A DNA stretch of 64,000 nt, taken from the NCBI GenBank assembly GCA_026168455.1, contig CM047429.1:50723027-50787026 (forward strand), written 5' to 3'. The DNA is from Theocolax elegans. Its lineage: Eukaryota; Arthropoda; Insecta; Hymenoptera; Cerocephalidae. The notes below the pieces were generated by a model that worked only from the letters and a program-made list of their open reading frames with translations, had not been told where the DNA came from and did no database searches. How positions within the stretch are numbered: position 1 is the first letter of the stretch; every line of letters begins with the position of its first letter. Below are positions 1-19,700 of the stretch, one piece after another. The position numbers and the translations under genes were made by a program.

Positions 1-658
1 GTAGGCATTTCAGATAGCAATATCAAAAGTGGATAATGGTAAATAATGCAGGTTAAAGTCGAGAAAATAAACTTGGAAAATACTAGAATCTCCGAGTAGA
101 TTCGAGGACGGTAGTAGGTTGTTCTGGGTTACGGAATAAATCGATGAAAGCGCGCACGCTCACTAGGGAGTGGGTGTGAGACTGAGTTTGCCGAGTAATA
201 AGCATAAGCAGGCCTGTGCTGCACCGTTTAACGCTTTCGCCAAGACGCGCTTGTAATGCGCCACCGAGACAACTAATATGAAACAACCCATTTTAATAAT
301 ACATCGCATAAAATAGATTAATTTTCCAATCGTTATTCATTGAATTTATCGATCAACCGTGTCAAATTATGGACAAGTTGAAAGATGTAGCGGGGATATT
401 GCGTCGTTAGCGTTGCTACCAGAAATCGATAGGTTAAAAGGGGCTTATAATTGTATCCGTATGGACTATGGAGATGGGAAAACGGGGCTTCGTGAGTCTC
501 CCACTCTACCCCAACAGTCGACGCTCTCTCGAAGTTCGACTATAACCAGCTTCTGATCACGTGATCCTCGACAAAGTCCACGCGAGCACCGTGATTGGTT
601 AGAGCTGCGAGTAAACTCGTTTGACTCTAGCAGTCCTTCCCTTTCCTCGTTAGATAAG
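1..658. other. Upstream region and promoter of the p68 helicase gene
   Basis: No gene is supported here. Short open frames exist on both strands but have no splice logic or recognisable protein. The stretch becomes GC- and CpG-richer toward 480-770, which fits a promoter and noncoding first exon of the helicase gene. A perfect 12-bp palindrome with an E-box core lies at 555-566. The transcription start cannot be placed from sequence alone. Confidence 0.5.
555..566. promoter_or_regulatory. E-box palindrome GATCACGTGATC upstream of p68
   Basis: The sequence is a perfect 12-bp palindrome with a TCACGTGA core, the class of site bound by USF/MITF/TFEB-type and other bHLH factors. It lies about 200 bp upstream of the first proposed splice donor (770), in the CpG-richer promoter segment. 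Binding is inferred from the motif only. Confidence 0.4.
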
Positions 659-1064
659 TTGTCGATCGATTCGTTGGTTGGTTGGCTCCTCCCATCGACC
701 TCGAACACCACGACTCTCGCCGCTCGCTACTCGGCTCGCTCGTCCTTTCCGTCCCCGATCGTCGCACGGGTGAGTCACAACGCCAGCTCTTTTACCTTAC
801 CTTTACATTTTTCCGTTACCTACCCTTTAATTGATTTATACTTGTATATATATAACGTATTTAACTGCCTTAAACAACTCCTCGCTTTACTTATGTACTG
901 CATCCTTGGCACTTGTTTTTTCTCTTCATCAAATATCATTCTATCTAGTCATTTATTTCGTTACAGATAGCTTCGTGTTCCAGACGTTTCTACACGACTT
1001 CTACAAAAGCATTTTTGTAACTTTTTAACCAGGGGACAGGAAGCAATTGACTATTTCCTTTAAA

Positions 1065-5504
<4,440 letters not shown>

Positions 5505-7558
5505 GTTTAATTTATATGTAGGCGTATTATATTATATAAGTTACTATATGTTTATAAATTCTCTTTTATTACAATAATGTGATAATTTAAGTGGTTTAAC
5601 ACCCATTTCCTCTTTTAAAAAAAAACCTTTGGTACTGTATGCACTCGTTCACCTCATTCCATTATACAACTAAGTTATTAATGCTTATACAAATTCACGC
5701 ATTAACAAAATGTGTACTTACTACAATAAATTTTTATTTTGATTATTGCTTTGTATTTCTAATCTCTAACTCGCTTTCCATTCTTATCTATTATTAATTC
5801 TCTTACCCTAATATTTTTCAAAATGATTTTCTTTTAAATAGTACCATTGCTGATTATCCTTATCTATATTTATATACACTCAGCATGTGCATTCAAATTG
5901 TATTGGCATTAGGGTAACGAGTTTTAAATTAAATTGGATAAGAAAGGATCCACGAGTGATAATTTGGAATTTTTACATTGTTAACAAATCGACAAATATT
6001 TCATCCTATTTTAAGAAAGAATGGTTAAATGAGATGAATGAATTAATTATTAAGTATAGTGCTAGCTTAAGGGCTAGAAATTATGTTTCAAATAATGAAT
6101 CAATCTAAGGCCAAGAACGTGGTTTGCACATTGTAGTTATAATAGGTGTAAAATTGAAATGACATCAAGAATAAAGGCAAATCAGTAGATCTAAAATGCA
6201 TTTGTACAGGAAAAGAGAATCTAGATCTTTGTGAATTAAATATATGACAATTAAACTTCATTTATTTAATATTTAATTTGAATTGCTCTTTGTTAAACTT
6301 GATGGTATATAGATAGAAGGTATTAAAGTATTTGAAAAATAGTATTAATATACAAGATGATAACTATACATGCACATTATTTAATTTGAAAAATCACTAG
6401 GATTTATTTTAAAATTGTACAACTTTTCTTACGTAATAAAAGTTAATATTAAAAGAATTCCTTTGGCATTGTTCTTTTTCCTATCTTCTAGATTAAATTG
6501 GATTCCATAAAAACTTCGAAGCTAAGGTATAATAGTTATAATTATTAAGATAATGCACTCAAATATATGTCATACGTCATTTTTTAATCATGGTTGGAAA
6601 TGTTTATTGAAAAATTATTAGATTATTTATGCATAAATTGCGTGTATAATTTTATAATTTCAAAAATAAATGTATTAAATCAGTTTTTAATTTATGTCCG
6701 AGGTGCATATAATATAATAGGCTGTTTATGCTGGAATTTTTTAAATAATAAATCGCTCTTTTAATTTAGAATCATAATTTACGGTAACTGTCATAACTAA
6801 ATACTTCACATATAAAAGAAAAACCATGCTTTCAGTGTTTTATTAAGAAAAAATACACATTTCTATTTAGCTGTAAAACGGGTTGTAAACCTCAAAAGAC
6901 AAAATATTGATTTATTTTTTATTAAAAAAATGTAACAAATTGATATGTCGAAAAAAACGCTCTGAACGGTGTTGCGATTCTTAAATTTGTAGATAATCTG
7001 AATTATTCAAATTTTTTATCGATAAATCTGCGAGATTTTTAAGTAGACGTGAGTCATTGTTTTATAGTTAAAATAACATTACGGACTAAAATGGTTATTT
7101 ACATATAATTAATGAATAGTTAATTATTTCGTAAATTAAATAAATAAATCACTCAGAGTATTCTATTAGTTTTTAACAGTATCTGATTTTTTCAGATATT
7201 TCGTTTCACAATTAGATTATAAATTTTTTGGGTTTTTCTAGATATAGATGTCTGTAATTTGGCTGTTACATTCCTTTGTATTTGATCGAAAACTTTATTC
7301 AAACCCTAAATAGCTATATTTTTTACTTACTAATAATTAATCGAACATAAATGAACTAAATCAACTAATTTTTATTATTTCCATTTTCACATAATTTATA
7401 TTTATAATAAGTGGAGATGTAAGTCTTTTAAAAAATTAATAAAAACTAAAATTTATTCAACAATGAAATAACATTTATTTTTCGGTCATTTATTTTATTG
7501 TTATAATAATTATATTTGTTTTACCATTTAATGTTTTAAATTTTATGGCAATATTATG

Positions 7559-7607
<49 letters not shown>

Positions 7608-8018
7608 GCGCATTTCATCCATCCATCCATCCATAATACAATGCAAATGTTCGAGAATCTCAAAATTATGTGGAAATGTCGATCTCGATGAGCGAATATC
7701 GCTGCTATCGTAATTCGTGATTGTTATATAAAAACGTTAGATTAAAAAAACAACAAAATACAGACAGGACCGCAAACGACGGCGCGCGCGTAGCGCGCCT
7801 TTGGATCATCTACTCATGTGTACTATATATATATATATATATAGTGTGAATGCGCTCCGCGTGGTCAATTGTCAGCTGATTTGGATTGCTTTTTGTAAAT
7901 ATATATATCAGTATTATAGTGAACGAAGATTGTTCTAAATATAAAGCATTTATAAAAAGGAGACCACTGTGTCTACTACAAGTTTTCTTTAAATCGTACG
8001 TTACTTATAGTCATAAAA
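5505..8018. other. p68 3'UTR, spacer and HIGD2A 5' region
   Basis: The stretch is AT-rich with no supported coding region. Likely helicase polyadenylation signals (AATAAA-type) occur near 5725 and 6160. A TA microsatellite and ATCC repeats lie at 7562-7634. A short CpG patch with a GCGCGC inverted repeat near 7780-7800 precedes the HIG1-family gene and probably marks its promoter. Open frames such as 5887-6108 have no recognisable product. Confidence 0.5.
7562..7634. repeat. (TA)n microsatellite plus (ATCC)n repeat
   Basis: An uninterrupted TA run covers about 7562-7605. After a short TTCGCGCATTT spacer, tandem ATCC units occupy about 7616-7634. These are simple repeats and likely length-polymorphic. 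Confidence 0.95.
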
Positions 8019-8590
8019 ATGAAAGACGGAATAAATTTAAGTGAACTTGACTGGGTTCAATTGAAAACAGAGATGGATGGGTCTCCTCCAGAAACTACTT
8101 TGGAGAAAATGAAACGGAAATTGGTCGAAAATCCATTTATTATTTTAGGTTTCTATTTTATACTTTACGCTAATGTAATAATTAATACGCAATAACTTAC
8201 GCAATAATAACCAATTTTATTTTTATAAGAATCATGGTTGGGTTAGGTTATCTTTATAAAATTTCATGTTTCAACATTTCAACCTGTTATAAATTTACTT
8301 AATTATATATAAAAGATTATTAACAACATATTTTACAGAAAAATGATTATTTGTCACGATTAAAAAACATTGCAGGTTCCGTAGTTACAGTTGGAGCTTT
8401 AGGTTATGGTTTATTTAATTTTTATCGTGGACGTCGACAAATGCAACAATATATGATGCGTCTTCGTGTAGGAGCTCAAATGTTTACAGTATTGGCAGCA
8501 GTCGGGGGAATTTTAATGACGTTACCGAAAGAAAAACGGAATTTGAGTGGTTTAATAGAAAAAGGAAACCAAGTTGCACAAAAAAAATGA
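8019..8590 (+). CDS. HIGD2A: HIG1 domain protein, HIGD2A-like, mitochondrial
   Basis: Exons 8019-8148 and 8376-8590 sum to 345 nt, or 114 residues. The intron is phase 1: exon 1 ends TTTTAG before GTTTCT, and exon 2 follows TTGCAG. The N-terminal soluble part contains LDWVQLKTEM and ends KLVENPFIILG. Two membrane helices follow, roughly residues 44-65 and 78-96. The loop carries QYMMRLRVGAQ, which matches the family signature (Q/I)xxx(R/H)xRxxxQ. Family members sit in the inner mitochondrial membrane and help assemble cytochrome c oxidase and respiratory supercomplexes. The length fits HIGD2A (about 106 in human). The chosen ATG is the first one after the promoter patch and keeps the conserved NPF segment. 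A later in-exon acceptor or intronic ATG at 8351 would lose the conserved N-terminal part. AATAAA-type signals lie near 8695-8705. Confidence 0.92.
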
Positions 8591-11500
8591 ATAGTTTTAC
8601 ATTTTACGTCGCACCGTATGATTTGTACTGTTATTTATAAGAATTAGAGACTTAATTTATGTACAAATTCTTCTATTTTATAAATTAATGTTTAATAATA
8701 AAATAATGTGTATATATATTATTTACGTTAAATATTTATTGCACGTATCCATGATGTGTTTTTGATTGGAATAAGTATACCATAAATACAAAATTTTATC
8801 AAAAGCTTAAACATATTTTTGTTGCAAAACTACGAAATCGTTATTAATTATATATTAGTTCATCAAAGTTTCAAAAAATTTTACTTATTACTTTCGTGTT
8901 TGATGTGACGCGTATAAAACTATTTCTTCTGCGAAGATGGTCAACTAAAAAAAATAAGTCTAAAATAGATGAAAATACAACCGTAACGATTTGCCCACAG
9001 ATATTATTATGTTTTTATAACCTGTATTCATATTGTCTTTCTACTATAATGTTTTTGTTACTTTTTTTGACAGGAATGCTAGCAATATCAATCTTATATA
9101 TGCCCACAATATCCGTAAAGAGTAGATCCAAACAGCCAAATTATGTTCTATAAATCAAAATGATATTGTTCACGCATTTTAAATGAAAAACTATAACTAG
9201 AAATAATATTCAAGTAGAAAAAGCCACAAATATAACTTATTTTAAAAGCTTAACTTTCTGAAATAAAAAAGTAAAACTTTTACTAAAAGCGTTATGATAA
9301 ACTGAAAATCAAAACGAGAGAAAAATAATAAAATCTAAGGGTTATCGTACTCAGAATATGATCATTTTTTACTTTTCTTTATAAATAAATAAATACACTT
9401 TCTAAAAAATCTTGAACGTCACGCCCTTAGGCATGTTTTTAAATAATATACCCAAATTTTTCCAGATTTTTAAATCCATATAATTTGATTACGATTTTTG
9501 GGTTGAAAGTTTATGCCTTTTTTGATTAATAATTACCGACTAAATATTATTTACTCAATTATTATCTGAAAAATGATTTTTTCTTTAAAAAATGAAAACG
9601 TCAAGCTCTTCCTTGTATTATAAGCTATTCGTATAAATTTTTTCAGATTTTTAATTCAATATTTTAGATATAATTTTTAGGTTCATAAGTGCAGATTTTG
9701 TATTCGGGTTGAAAATCAACTTTTTAAACGTGTATCGAACAATATTTTTCGTTACATTATTGTTTATGTACAATATTATTGTTTACATTTTTTAAAATAC
9801 GATTTCTCGCTCACTGTAACGAAAAATATTGTTCGGAACACATGCGTTAAAAAGTTCCAACTCGGGTATTAAAAAAACTTATATTTATTATAACATTTAC
9901 GCACTTAGTTAGAAATATATGGTTATATCGTAATAGACGTAAAATACGATTACACGCCTTTGAAAAAAAATTTCAAACAAATTTTTACTCTCACATCGAC
10001 ACAAAATCTTATTTATTATAAGTACACGGGCGAAATAAAATTCTTGACTCGGGCAATCCGCGGTCACGCGTCAACTTTCGCTCTCGTCGAGACTCATGTT
10101 TTTTGCTCTTGTAGCCTCCTGAGGTATAAAATAGCATTTTATGTTCGTAAAAGTACGCGCAGTCGAATATTATGTCATCACCGAAATATAAAATCGTCAC
10201 ACGTTCGTAAGAATTTTCGCATTCGTGCAACCGTGAGAGGCCTTCGTGCGCGTCGATTGCTCTCTGAGCGTAAAAATCCATTTTACGGACGTTCGTTTTT
10301 AAAAATTACATTTACAAAAAGATGATGTTGTAATATCGATAAATTCTATATTTTAATTATGGACAGTGCATAAAATTGTATTTTACGCAAACTGTATAAA
10401 AATAATATTTTTTGATACTATAGTCTGAAAGTGTGGATTTTTAGACGAGGGAATCGTTTAGCGCTTGGTGATATACGCGCACGAGTTGAAACTCATTTTT
10501 CACTCGTGTATCGAACAATACTTTTTTATACAGGGTGCAAATAAATGCGATTTTTAGTAAATTTACAGTGCGTAAAATGCGACTTTACTGTATCCGAAAA
10601 TATATTATCATTATCATATTAAAATGAATTTATTAAAACAATAAGTAAATGCCGATCAAACCACTTTAGCATTGACTTTACTTATACTACAATGAAAATT
10701 TGCAAACAGAAGATTTAGACCATACTATATAATGGTAAATGTGCATTATATGAAAAGAAAAGTACTAAATTCATTAAAATGTTTTAAAAAATAAATTTTA
10801 ATAATCATTGATAAATCACAAGATTCAATACAATCCAATACAAGTATTGTATTATGCAGTCGTTTACATGCGTTTCTACAAAAACGTAAACTAAACATTT
10901 AAAAGATCTATTAGTTTGCTGAATAAGTATAACTCAACCCACAAATATAAATAAATTACACAAAATATAACGAAAACGATATATATATATCTCTATAAAC
11001 AATTAACTTACTTTCAATTTAGAGAATATTATTTAATTAATGTTAAAGTTTTAAAAATGTATAAAAAAATGTATGATCTTCGTTCCAACAAAGGTAAGAA
11101 TTTAATGCGCGATATATTTTTTTTATATCGATAATATTTTATCAGCTGTATATATACGCATTGATAAATTTATATCGGTATCTATTCACTTTTTAATATC
11201 AAATTAGATATTCAGGTAAGCATATTCAGTGTCATTGGGTTTTTCGTGAGTTAATATCGCGTGAAAAATTACTATAGAAAATTCGTATTTCGATTTATAC
11301 AGTGTCAGAATCTTGTAAGTGTTATATATTAATGTAACAAATATTTACCTAAATTTTAAGAAAATATAATATTAATTACTTTTTCGATATATAAATAATA
11401 AATTTTTCAAAAATCGTAATTTTAATTCATTTTATTTGAAAACATGCAAGATACACTGCAAATTATGAGTGTTTATTCGTTTTTGTCCAAACAATCTAAA

Positions 11501-12476
11501 TATTATTCCTATGTTTATTAAATATTCTTAATAATGCAATCTAATTAAAAAATTCTTATATAAAATTAAGATTTGCTTGTTTACCAACCAATTTTAATGA
11601 AACTTCCACTTCTAATAAATTATGAAGCATGTTTGTAGAGATATAAAGTTCAATAAGCAGCAGGTGTAAAAATAGAACCACGTTTATTTTTTACAAAACT
11701 ATGCATTAACATAAATCCTTATACATTAGCGTATTTAAGTCGACAATATATGTTCATCCAATTAATTCCCATACTTATTTATAATATAAATTATCCAAAA
11801 AATAATTGTAAATTACACAAGAAACGATCACGTACAATATCCTTTATTCTGCATCTGATATACTATCAAACCTTCAAGTAACCAATAAAATATTATTTTT
11901 TACATTTTTTGAAATATTTATTTAAAATAATATTGTATAATCTTTTTCACTAATAAACATTGACAAAGTATTAAATTCTTTTGTTTAAGAAATAGATATA
12001 ACATTATGTAATGAGTTGAATAATCAAAGCTTTATAACAATAATATGACAATTACTGTAGAAAGTAATTATAAATAATACTAATCCACTAATATTTTTTA
12101 CAGTAATTAAATACACGGTTAAAAATAATATGCGAGAGTTACTTATTTGTAATTTACAGCAATTCCTTCAGATAATTTATATTTTAATAAGCAAATAATA
12201 TAGAAATAATTGGATATATTTTATAGCAAGTAGTGCACAAAAATGTATATTATTGAGTATCATATAATTTTGTAAGAAGTGAACATGGTTCTATCTTGCA
12301 GTTGTCCATTATACTTTATAATTGTACAAACATGCTGTATAAATTAGAAAATGTCACCCTGAGAGTTTGATCAAAATTAGAAGATCATAATTAGATCTAA
12401 AGTTATGTTACTCTCCTGGTAAGTGTTTTTAAATAAATGAAATATATATTTGTGTATCATTTTGTAGGAAAAAAAG
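8591..12476. other. AT-rich spacer with repeats; Kazal gene 5' region
   Basis: No gene is recognised in this long spacer. It contains the inverted repeat at 9699-9870, a CpG-richer segment at about 9960-10330 that is open on both strands, and a partial second copy of the repeat arm near 10475-10530. At the right end a GTAAGT at 12419 and an acceptor ending at 12467 could define a 49-bp intron in the 5'UTR of the Kazal gene, leaving a noncoding exon somewhere upstream of 12418. Confidence 0.5.
9699..9870. repeat. Inverted repeat with about 55-bp arms (MITE-like)
   Basis: The left arm, about 9699-9755 (TCGGGTTGAAAATCAACTTT onward, then CGAACAATATTTTTCGTTAC), pairs with the right arm at about 9816-9870 with a few mismatches and indels. 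The loop is AT-rich and about 60 bp. A diverged extra copy of the arm (GTGTATCGAACAATA) occurs near 10497-10511. This looks like a small non-autonomous palindromic element or a decayed piece of a larger one. No target-site duplication could be fixed. Confidence 0.65.
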
Positions 12477-12752
12477 ATGAATAAAGTGGTAATGCTAATT
12501 TTTTTTCTGACAATAATTACAATCAGTTTTGGTTGCTTATGTCCAAGAAATTATTATCCAGTATGTGACAATCAAGGGACACAACATAATAATGTATGTT
12601 TATTCGAGTGTGCTGCGGCTAAAGCACTACATAAAGGGAAAGGTTTGTTAAAAGACAATACACTTTTATTTTTCAAGTATGCATTTGAAATTTAAATAAT
12701 TTAATTTTCTTTTTTTTTAGAATTAAAAATAATGAAATATGGAGAATGCTAA
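12477..12752 (+). CDS. Small secreted Kazal-type serine protease inhibitor
   Basis: Exons 12477-12642 and 12721-12752 sum to 198 nt, or 65 residues. The phase-1 intron is GTTTGT...TTTTTTTTAG. Residues 1-19 are a hydrophobic signal peptide ending SFG. The rest is a single Kazal domain with six cysteines spaced C-x1-C-x7-C-x10-C-x3-C-x19-C. The last cysteine lies in the tiny second exon, one codon before the stop, which confirms the splice. The segment CPRNYYPVC aligns with the reactive loop. By Kazal numbering Arg is P1, which predicts inhibition of trypsin-like proteases. Without the splice the frame reads 24 codons of low-complexity intron and loses the last cysteine. An AATAAA signal lies at 12800. 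It is probably extracellular; its target and tissue are unknown. Confidence 0.83.
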
Positions 12753-13097
12753 ATAAATATATGAAATTGTTAATGTATTTGATGAGCATATTCAAATGAA
12801 ATAAAAATAATCAAAACCGTTATTAATTGTATTTTTAATTTCTAAAATTTTTTTGTATAAAACAATATCACTCGCATACCATAGAAAAGTTATCAACGGC
12901 TATCAACTTTACAAGTTTTGTTAATCTTTAGCACATGGAATAAATTTATATCAATGTACAAATAATTAAAACATATTTTAAATATTGAGTAAGTTAATTA
13001 ATGCTTATGTTTTTAATAATATTTTATAATATATTTCGTAATTATATCAAATAATGTGTAATACAAAGAAGATTGCTTGAAATTTATTAAAAACCGT

Positions 13098-15396
<2,299 letters not shown>

Positions 15397-16779
15397 TTTG
15401 GACAACTGCTCAATTTCAATTTCACATTCCCACAATTATAACAGTCCGCGCGCTGCGCTAATACACTTGCGGGTGGGAAAAAGATAGATCAATGGTTTGA
15501 TTCCGTAATTCCTTCTGTCTAATATGCATTCGGTAAAATCTGTACTCAAGTGTAAATACGACTTGAATACTATATAATGTTATACATACATATACATATA
15601 TATACGTATATATATAATATAAATTAGTACTGTATCATGTGGTACATGTGCCATATTCATTTATCAATTATGAATTATCATTGCATTAACAGTTTCGAAT
15701 ATATTTAGTTTTAGATATGGAAATGGTAGAGCGTTATAGTGTAAATGCAGTTCATAGTCTATACGGGATAAAGGTAAAAGATCGCAAGATTTTTATTTGA
15801 CGAGGATTACGCAAAATGTGTAAAGTTATTTATCAGGCGTAACTACGTGTAATATACGGATTAGCTCTACGACGATACGATCTGTACGTGTTAAAATTGT
15901 AACAGCCTCGGTGTGAAAAGAAAACGGAGCAGAACTACTTTGCAAAGTTCCTCAGAGTTACGACCGACGGCGACGAGATTCTTGAGGGTGCGTTCGAAGA
16001 GTATGAGGGAGGACAAGAAAAGGCTCGAGACGCGTCACGCGAGTCCGCCGAGTGTCTCGTTTCGATTCGACTGTGTTGCGTGTTCGCTCGTACATCGCGT
16101 TTAGGTTTGGTGCAGCACGCTGCATCACAGCGCACGCGGTACTCGATTCTTAGTATACGCGAGCCTCAATCGGGTAAGCAATTAAGTACTTGATTTGAAA
16201 CAAATTTTTTATAATTATCGCGAAAAGTGACAAAGTTTGTCTTGCTAAATGGTGTCGGGTTTAGGTAGCCTCGTAACTTTGCAGAGTTCGAGCGATCATT
16301 ATATACCGAGGAACCTAACGCGAGCATGGTCAAACACTCCAATAAGTATAGTACGCCGATAGCGTGAAACGAAATGGATGTAAGTATAATCGTGACTCGG
16401 TGCGGTATATTCTGATATCGGGGATTCCGCTCCAGCAGTGAACGTTGCGAGGTTTGACTGTTCGAGCCTCGCTCGAGGCACAGTGGAGCATTACGCTGCG
16501 GTTGTGCGCGTGCAGTGCACTGTACGTACGGAGTACGTGTATACCTAGTATCGGCCTCGTGTTTCTATATACACACAGTGATTGATCGTGTTGGATAGAG
16601 GATCAAGTGCAACTTAATAGGGTTGGTTTGGGTTATTATTCGCAGCTGCACAACATTGAGTTTGAAAGTTGAAACTCGGCGATCTCGAGGAACCTGGGTG
16701 TGCAAGTGTCGACAGGCCGAGGTTATATCGTATTAGCTCCGAGCCCGGTCCTCGGTCCCGATCGTGACTCGACGGGACG
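15397..16779. other. Divergent PSMD4/raptor intergenic region and raptor 5'UTR
   Basis: No gene is supported. The stretch is AT-rich with TA repeats near 15585-15620, then becomes CpG-richer from about 15900 up to the raptor start. That part probably includes the raptor promoter and 5' leader. Short open frames on both strands (15913-16135, 16299-16481) reflect the higher GC and resemble no family. PSMD4 transcription probably starts just right of 15396, near the GC patch at about 15445-15475. Confidence 0.5.
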
Positions 16780-19700
16780 ATGTCGCTGCTAGTGTCTTCA
16801 CGAGGCTACCGCATCGAGACCGAGGGTAAAGATGGCTCGAGAGCGGTGACAGCGACCACCATGGCCTCGAGGATGCTCGCTAAACACATGGAGGACGACG
16901 AGGATTGGCAGACGCCGCTGGCGTTCAATAAACCTAGGCACACGCTTACCATCAAACGTTTCGTCTACCGTTCGCGTTCAGTAAACCAAGGCATACACTT
17001 ACCACCCAAGGTCTCGCAGACCTGGCGAATGAAGGAACGGGTAAAGTTTAATATTCCTCATTTTATTCGACTTATAATCTTATATTCATTTATCTAAATT
17101 TAATACTCTTTGTGTTGTTAATGATTGCATCCGAATTATTAAAGAATCGGAGAAATTGGAGCGTTGTAGACAACAGCGCAATATTTGTTCTTGCTTCTTT
17201 TTTTTAATCACTTAGCTTAGCGGTTAGAGCAGAACGCACGTGTACGCTCTGCGTTTCCTTGTCCTGCTAGCTATCTAGTTAGCGAGGCCTTTGGCCCGAT
17301 ATTATCAAACCTCAACGCTCGGTTTTCCTCGTAACATTCTCTTATCTGTGCTCGTAGATGAAAACTGTCAGCGTTGCGTTGGTGCTATGTTTAAATGTCG
17401 GCGTCGATCCCCCGGACATCGTCAAGACGCAGCCCTGCGCTCGACTCGAGTGCTGGATCGGTAATGACAACTTTCCTATACAAATTTTTTTTACCTACAC
17501 TTTCCTCCACTCTCCCTCCCCTCAAGAGAGGTCTCTCTTTTTCTCTCTCCCATATCTATTACATTTTTTTATTTGTTTGCAATTATGTAATGCTTTATAA
17601 TGCTTGTTGATTAACCATTATTAGTCTGACCTTAGTCAACTATTCTTTTCTCATTTATCAATGTTTTTTAGATCCACTGTCTATGAGTCCTCAAAAAGCT
17701 CTTGAAACAATAGGTTCCAATCTTCAAAAGCAATACGAAAGGTGGCAACCACGTGCTAGATATAAACAAAGCCTTGACCCTACTGTTGAAGAAGTTAAAA
17801 AGTTATGTACTTCTCTCAGACGTAATGCTAAAGAGGAGCGAGTTCTTTTTCATTACAATGGACATGGTGTACCAAAGCCTACTAGCAACGGAGAGATTTG
17901 GGTATTTAACAGGGTAAGTAATAATCTATTTATCAATGAGTTTCTTAAAAGTATTAAGTTGCAACTATTTCACTTATAATCTTTTGCTTATTTTAGACGT
18001 ATACTCAGTACATTCCTCTCTCAGTATATGACTTACAAACGTGGATGGGAGCTCCTAGTATATATGTATACGATTGTTCTAATGCAGGAATCATTGTTGA
18101 TTCTTTTCAACAATTTGCTGACCAGCATGAAAAAGAATTTGAGGTATTTGTAATTCATATTTAATGTAATTTTTTTATTATTACCAAAAATATATTTATA
18201 CATTTATGTTTAATACAGATGGAAAAACAAGCGATTCAACAAAATAGAACAGCCACTGCTGTACCAGCAGTAGCACCTTCGTATAAAAATTGTATTCAAT
18301 TAGCAGCTTGTGCAGGCTAATCAAATTTTACCAATGAATCCTGATCTTCCTGCAGATATATTCACCTCTTGCCTTACAACTCCTATTAAAATTGCATTGC
18401 GCTGGTAATTATGCAACATAATTTAAAAAATTTACAATTGTAAATGTACTGTTAAGTTTCATTAAATTTAATATTTTAGGTTTGTAATGCAAAATACGTC
18501 CAAATTGGTGCCAAAAGTTTCATTAGATCTTATAGATAAGTAAGTAACATCTAACTAATCATAAAAAAATACAATGTTTCGTAAATAAATAACAAACATG
18601 AATCTTTATACTTATTAGTCTAATTATAATATCAAAAACTAGTTAATTTAATTTCTTTGATACTTGCGAATTATTGATTTCTAAAATACATAATTATTAA
18701 AAAAAAAAGCTATGTTAAATAATAAATAGCATTACAAAAATATTACAAATATGTGAGTAATTTGAAAACAATTTTTTTTTTAATTATTTTAAATATTATT
18801 ATTATAGTACTAAAACTAATTTATTGTACAAACAATTTTAGTAATTAGCAATAAGTTGATACTTGGTTTTTCTTATAGTGAAATATATATTTTTTGTAAA
18901 TGAAATAAATGTTTTATTTTAGAATACCTGGTCAGTTGACAGACAGAAGAACAATGTTAGGGGAGCTTAATTGGATTTTTACGGCGATAACTGATACAAT
19001 AGCATGGAACACATTACCAAGAGGTAATTTAGAATTCTTTTTCAAATATATAATTCAAAAGAATATTGTTTTATCTATAAATGTAATTGTACTTTTCAGA
19101 TCTATTCCAAAGGTTATTTAGACAAGATTTATTAGTTGCTAGTTTATTTAGAAATTTTTTATTAGCTGAACGAATATTACGTTCTTATGATTGCACTCCA
19201 GTTTCTTGTCCAAAGCTGCCACCGACGTATCAAGTACTGTTTTATTTTTCAAATACTTTCTTCTGCAATAACTCGAAATGTTACAAATGAATAAATTTTA
19301 TTTTTTAGCATCCAATGTGGCAAGCATGGGATTTGGCTCTGGATTTATGTTTAGCTCAATTACCAGATATTTTAGAATCAGAAGATCGCTTTGTTCACTC
19401 ACCATTTTTTGAGGAACAGCTCACTGCTTTTCAAGTGTGGCTAACTTTAGGTTCTAATAATCGCAATCCTCCTGAACAACTTCCAATAGTATTACAAGTA
19501 TTACTTAGTCAGGTCCACAGACTTAGAGCACTGGAATTGCTGGGACGATTTCTTGATCTTGGACCATGGGCTGTTAATTTAGCTTTAAGTGTTGGTATTT
19601 TTCCTTATGTACTGAAATTATTACAAAGTAATGCTAGGGAACTTAGACCTCTTCTCGTTTTCATTTGGGCTAAGATACTCGCTGTGGATAATGTAAGTTT

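Noticed and set aside
8896..9153. 85-codon hydrophobic frame downstream of HIGD2A
   Set aside because: It begins at GTG rather than ATG, has no splice or promoter context, and translates AT-rich DNA into low-complexity hydrophobic sequence.
9960..10325. Overlapping open frames on both strands (121 and 90 codons)
   Set aside because: No recognisable domain; both strands are open because of local composition and repeat words. Kept only as part of the repeat finding.
17215..17270. tRNA-like phrase GCTTAGCGGTTAGAGCAGA in raptor intron 1
   Set aside because: It resembles a D-arm/A-box, but there is no B-box (GGTTCGANNCC) at the right distance and no acceptor-stem pairing.
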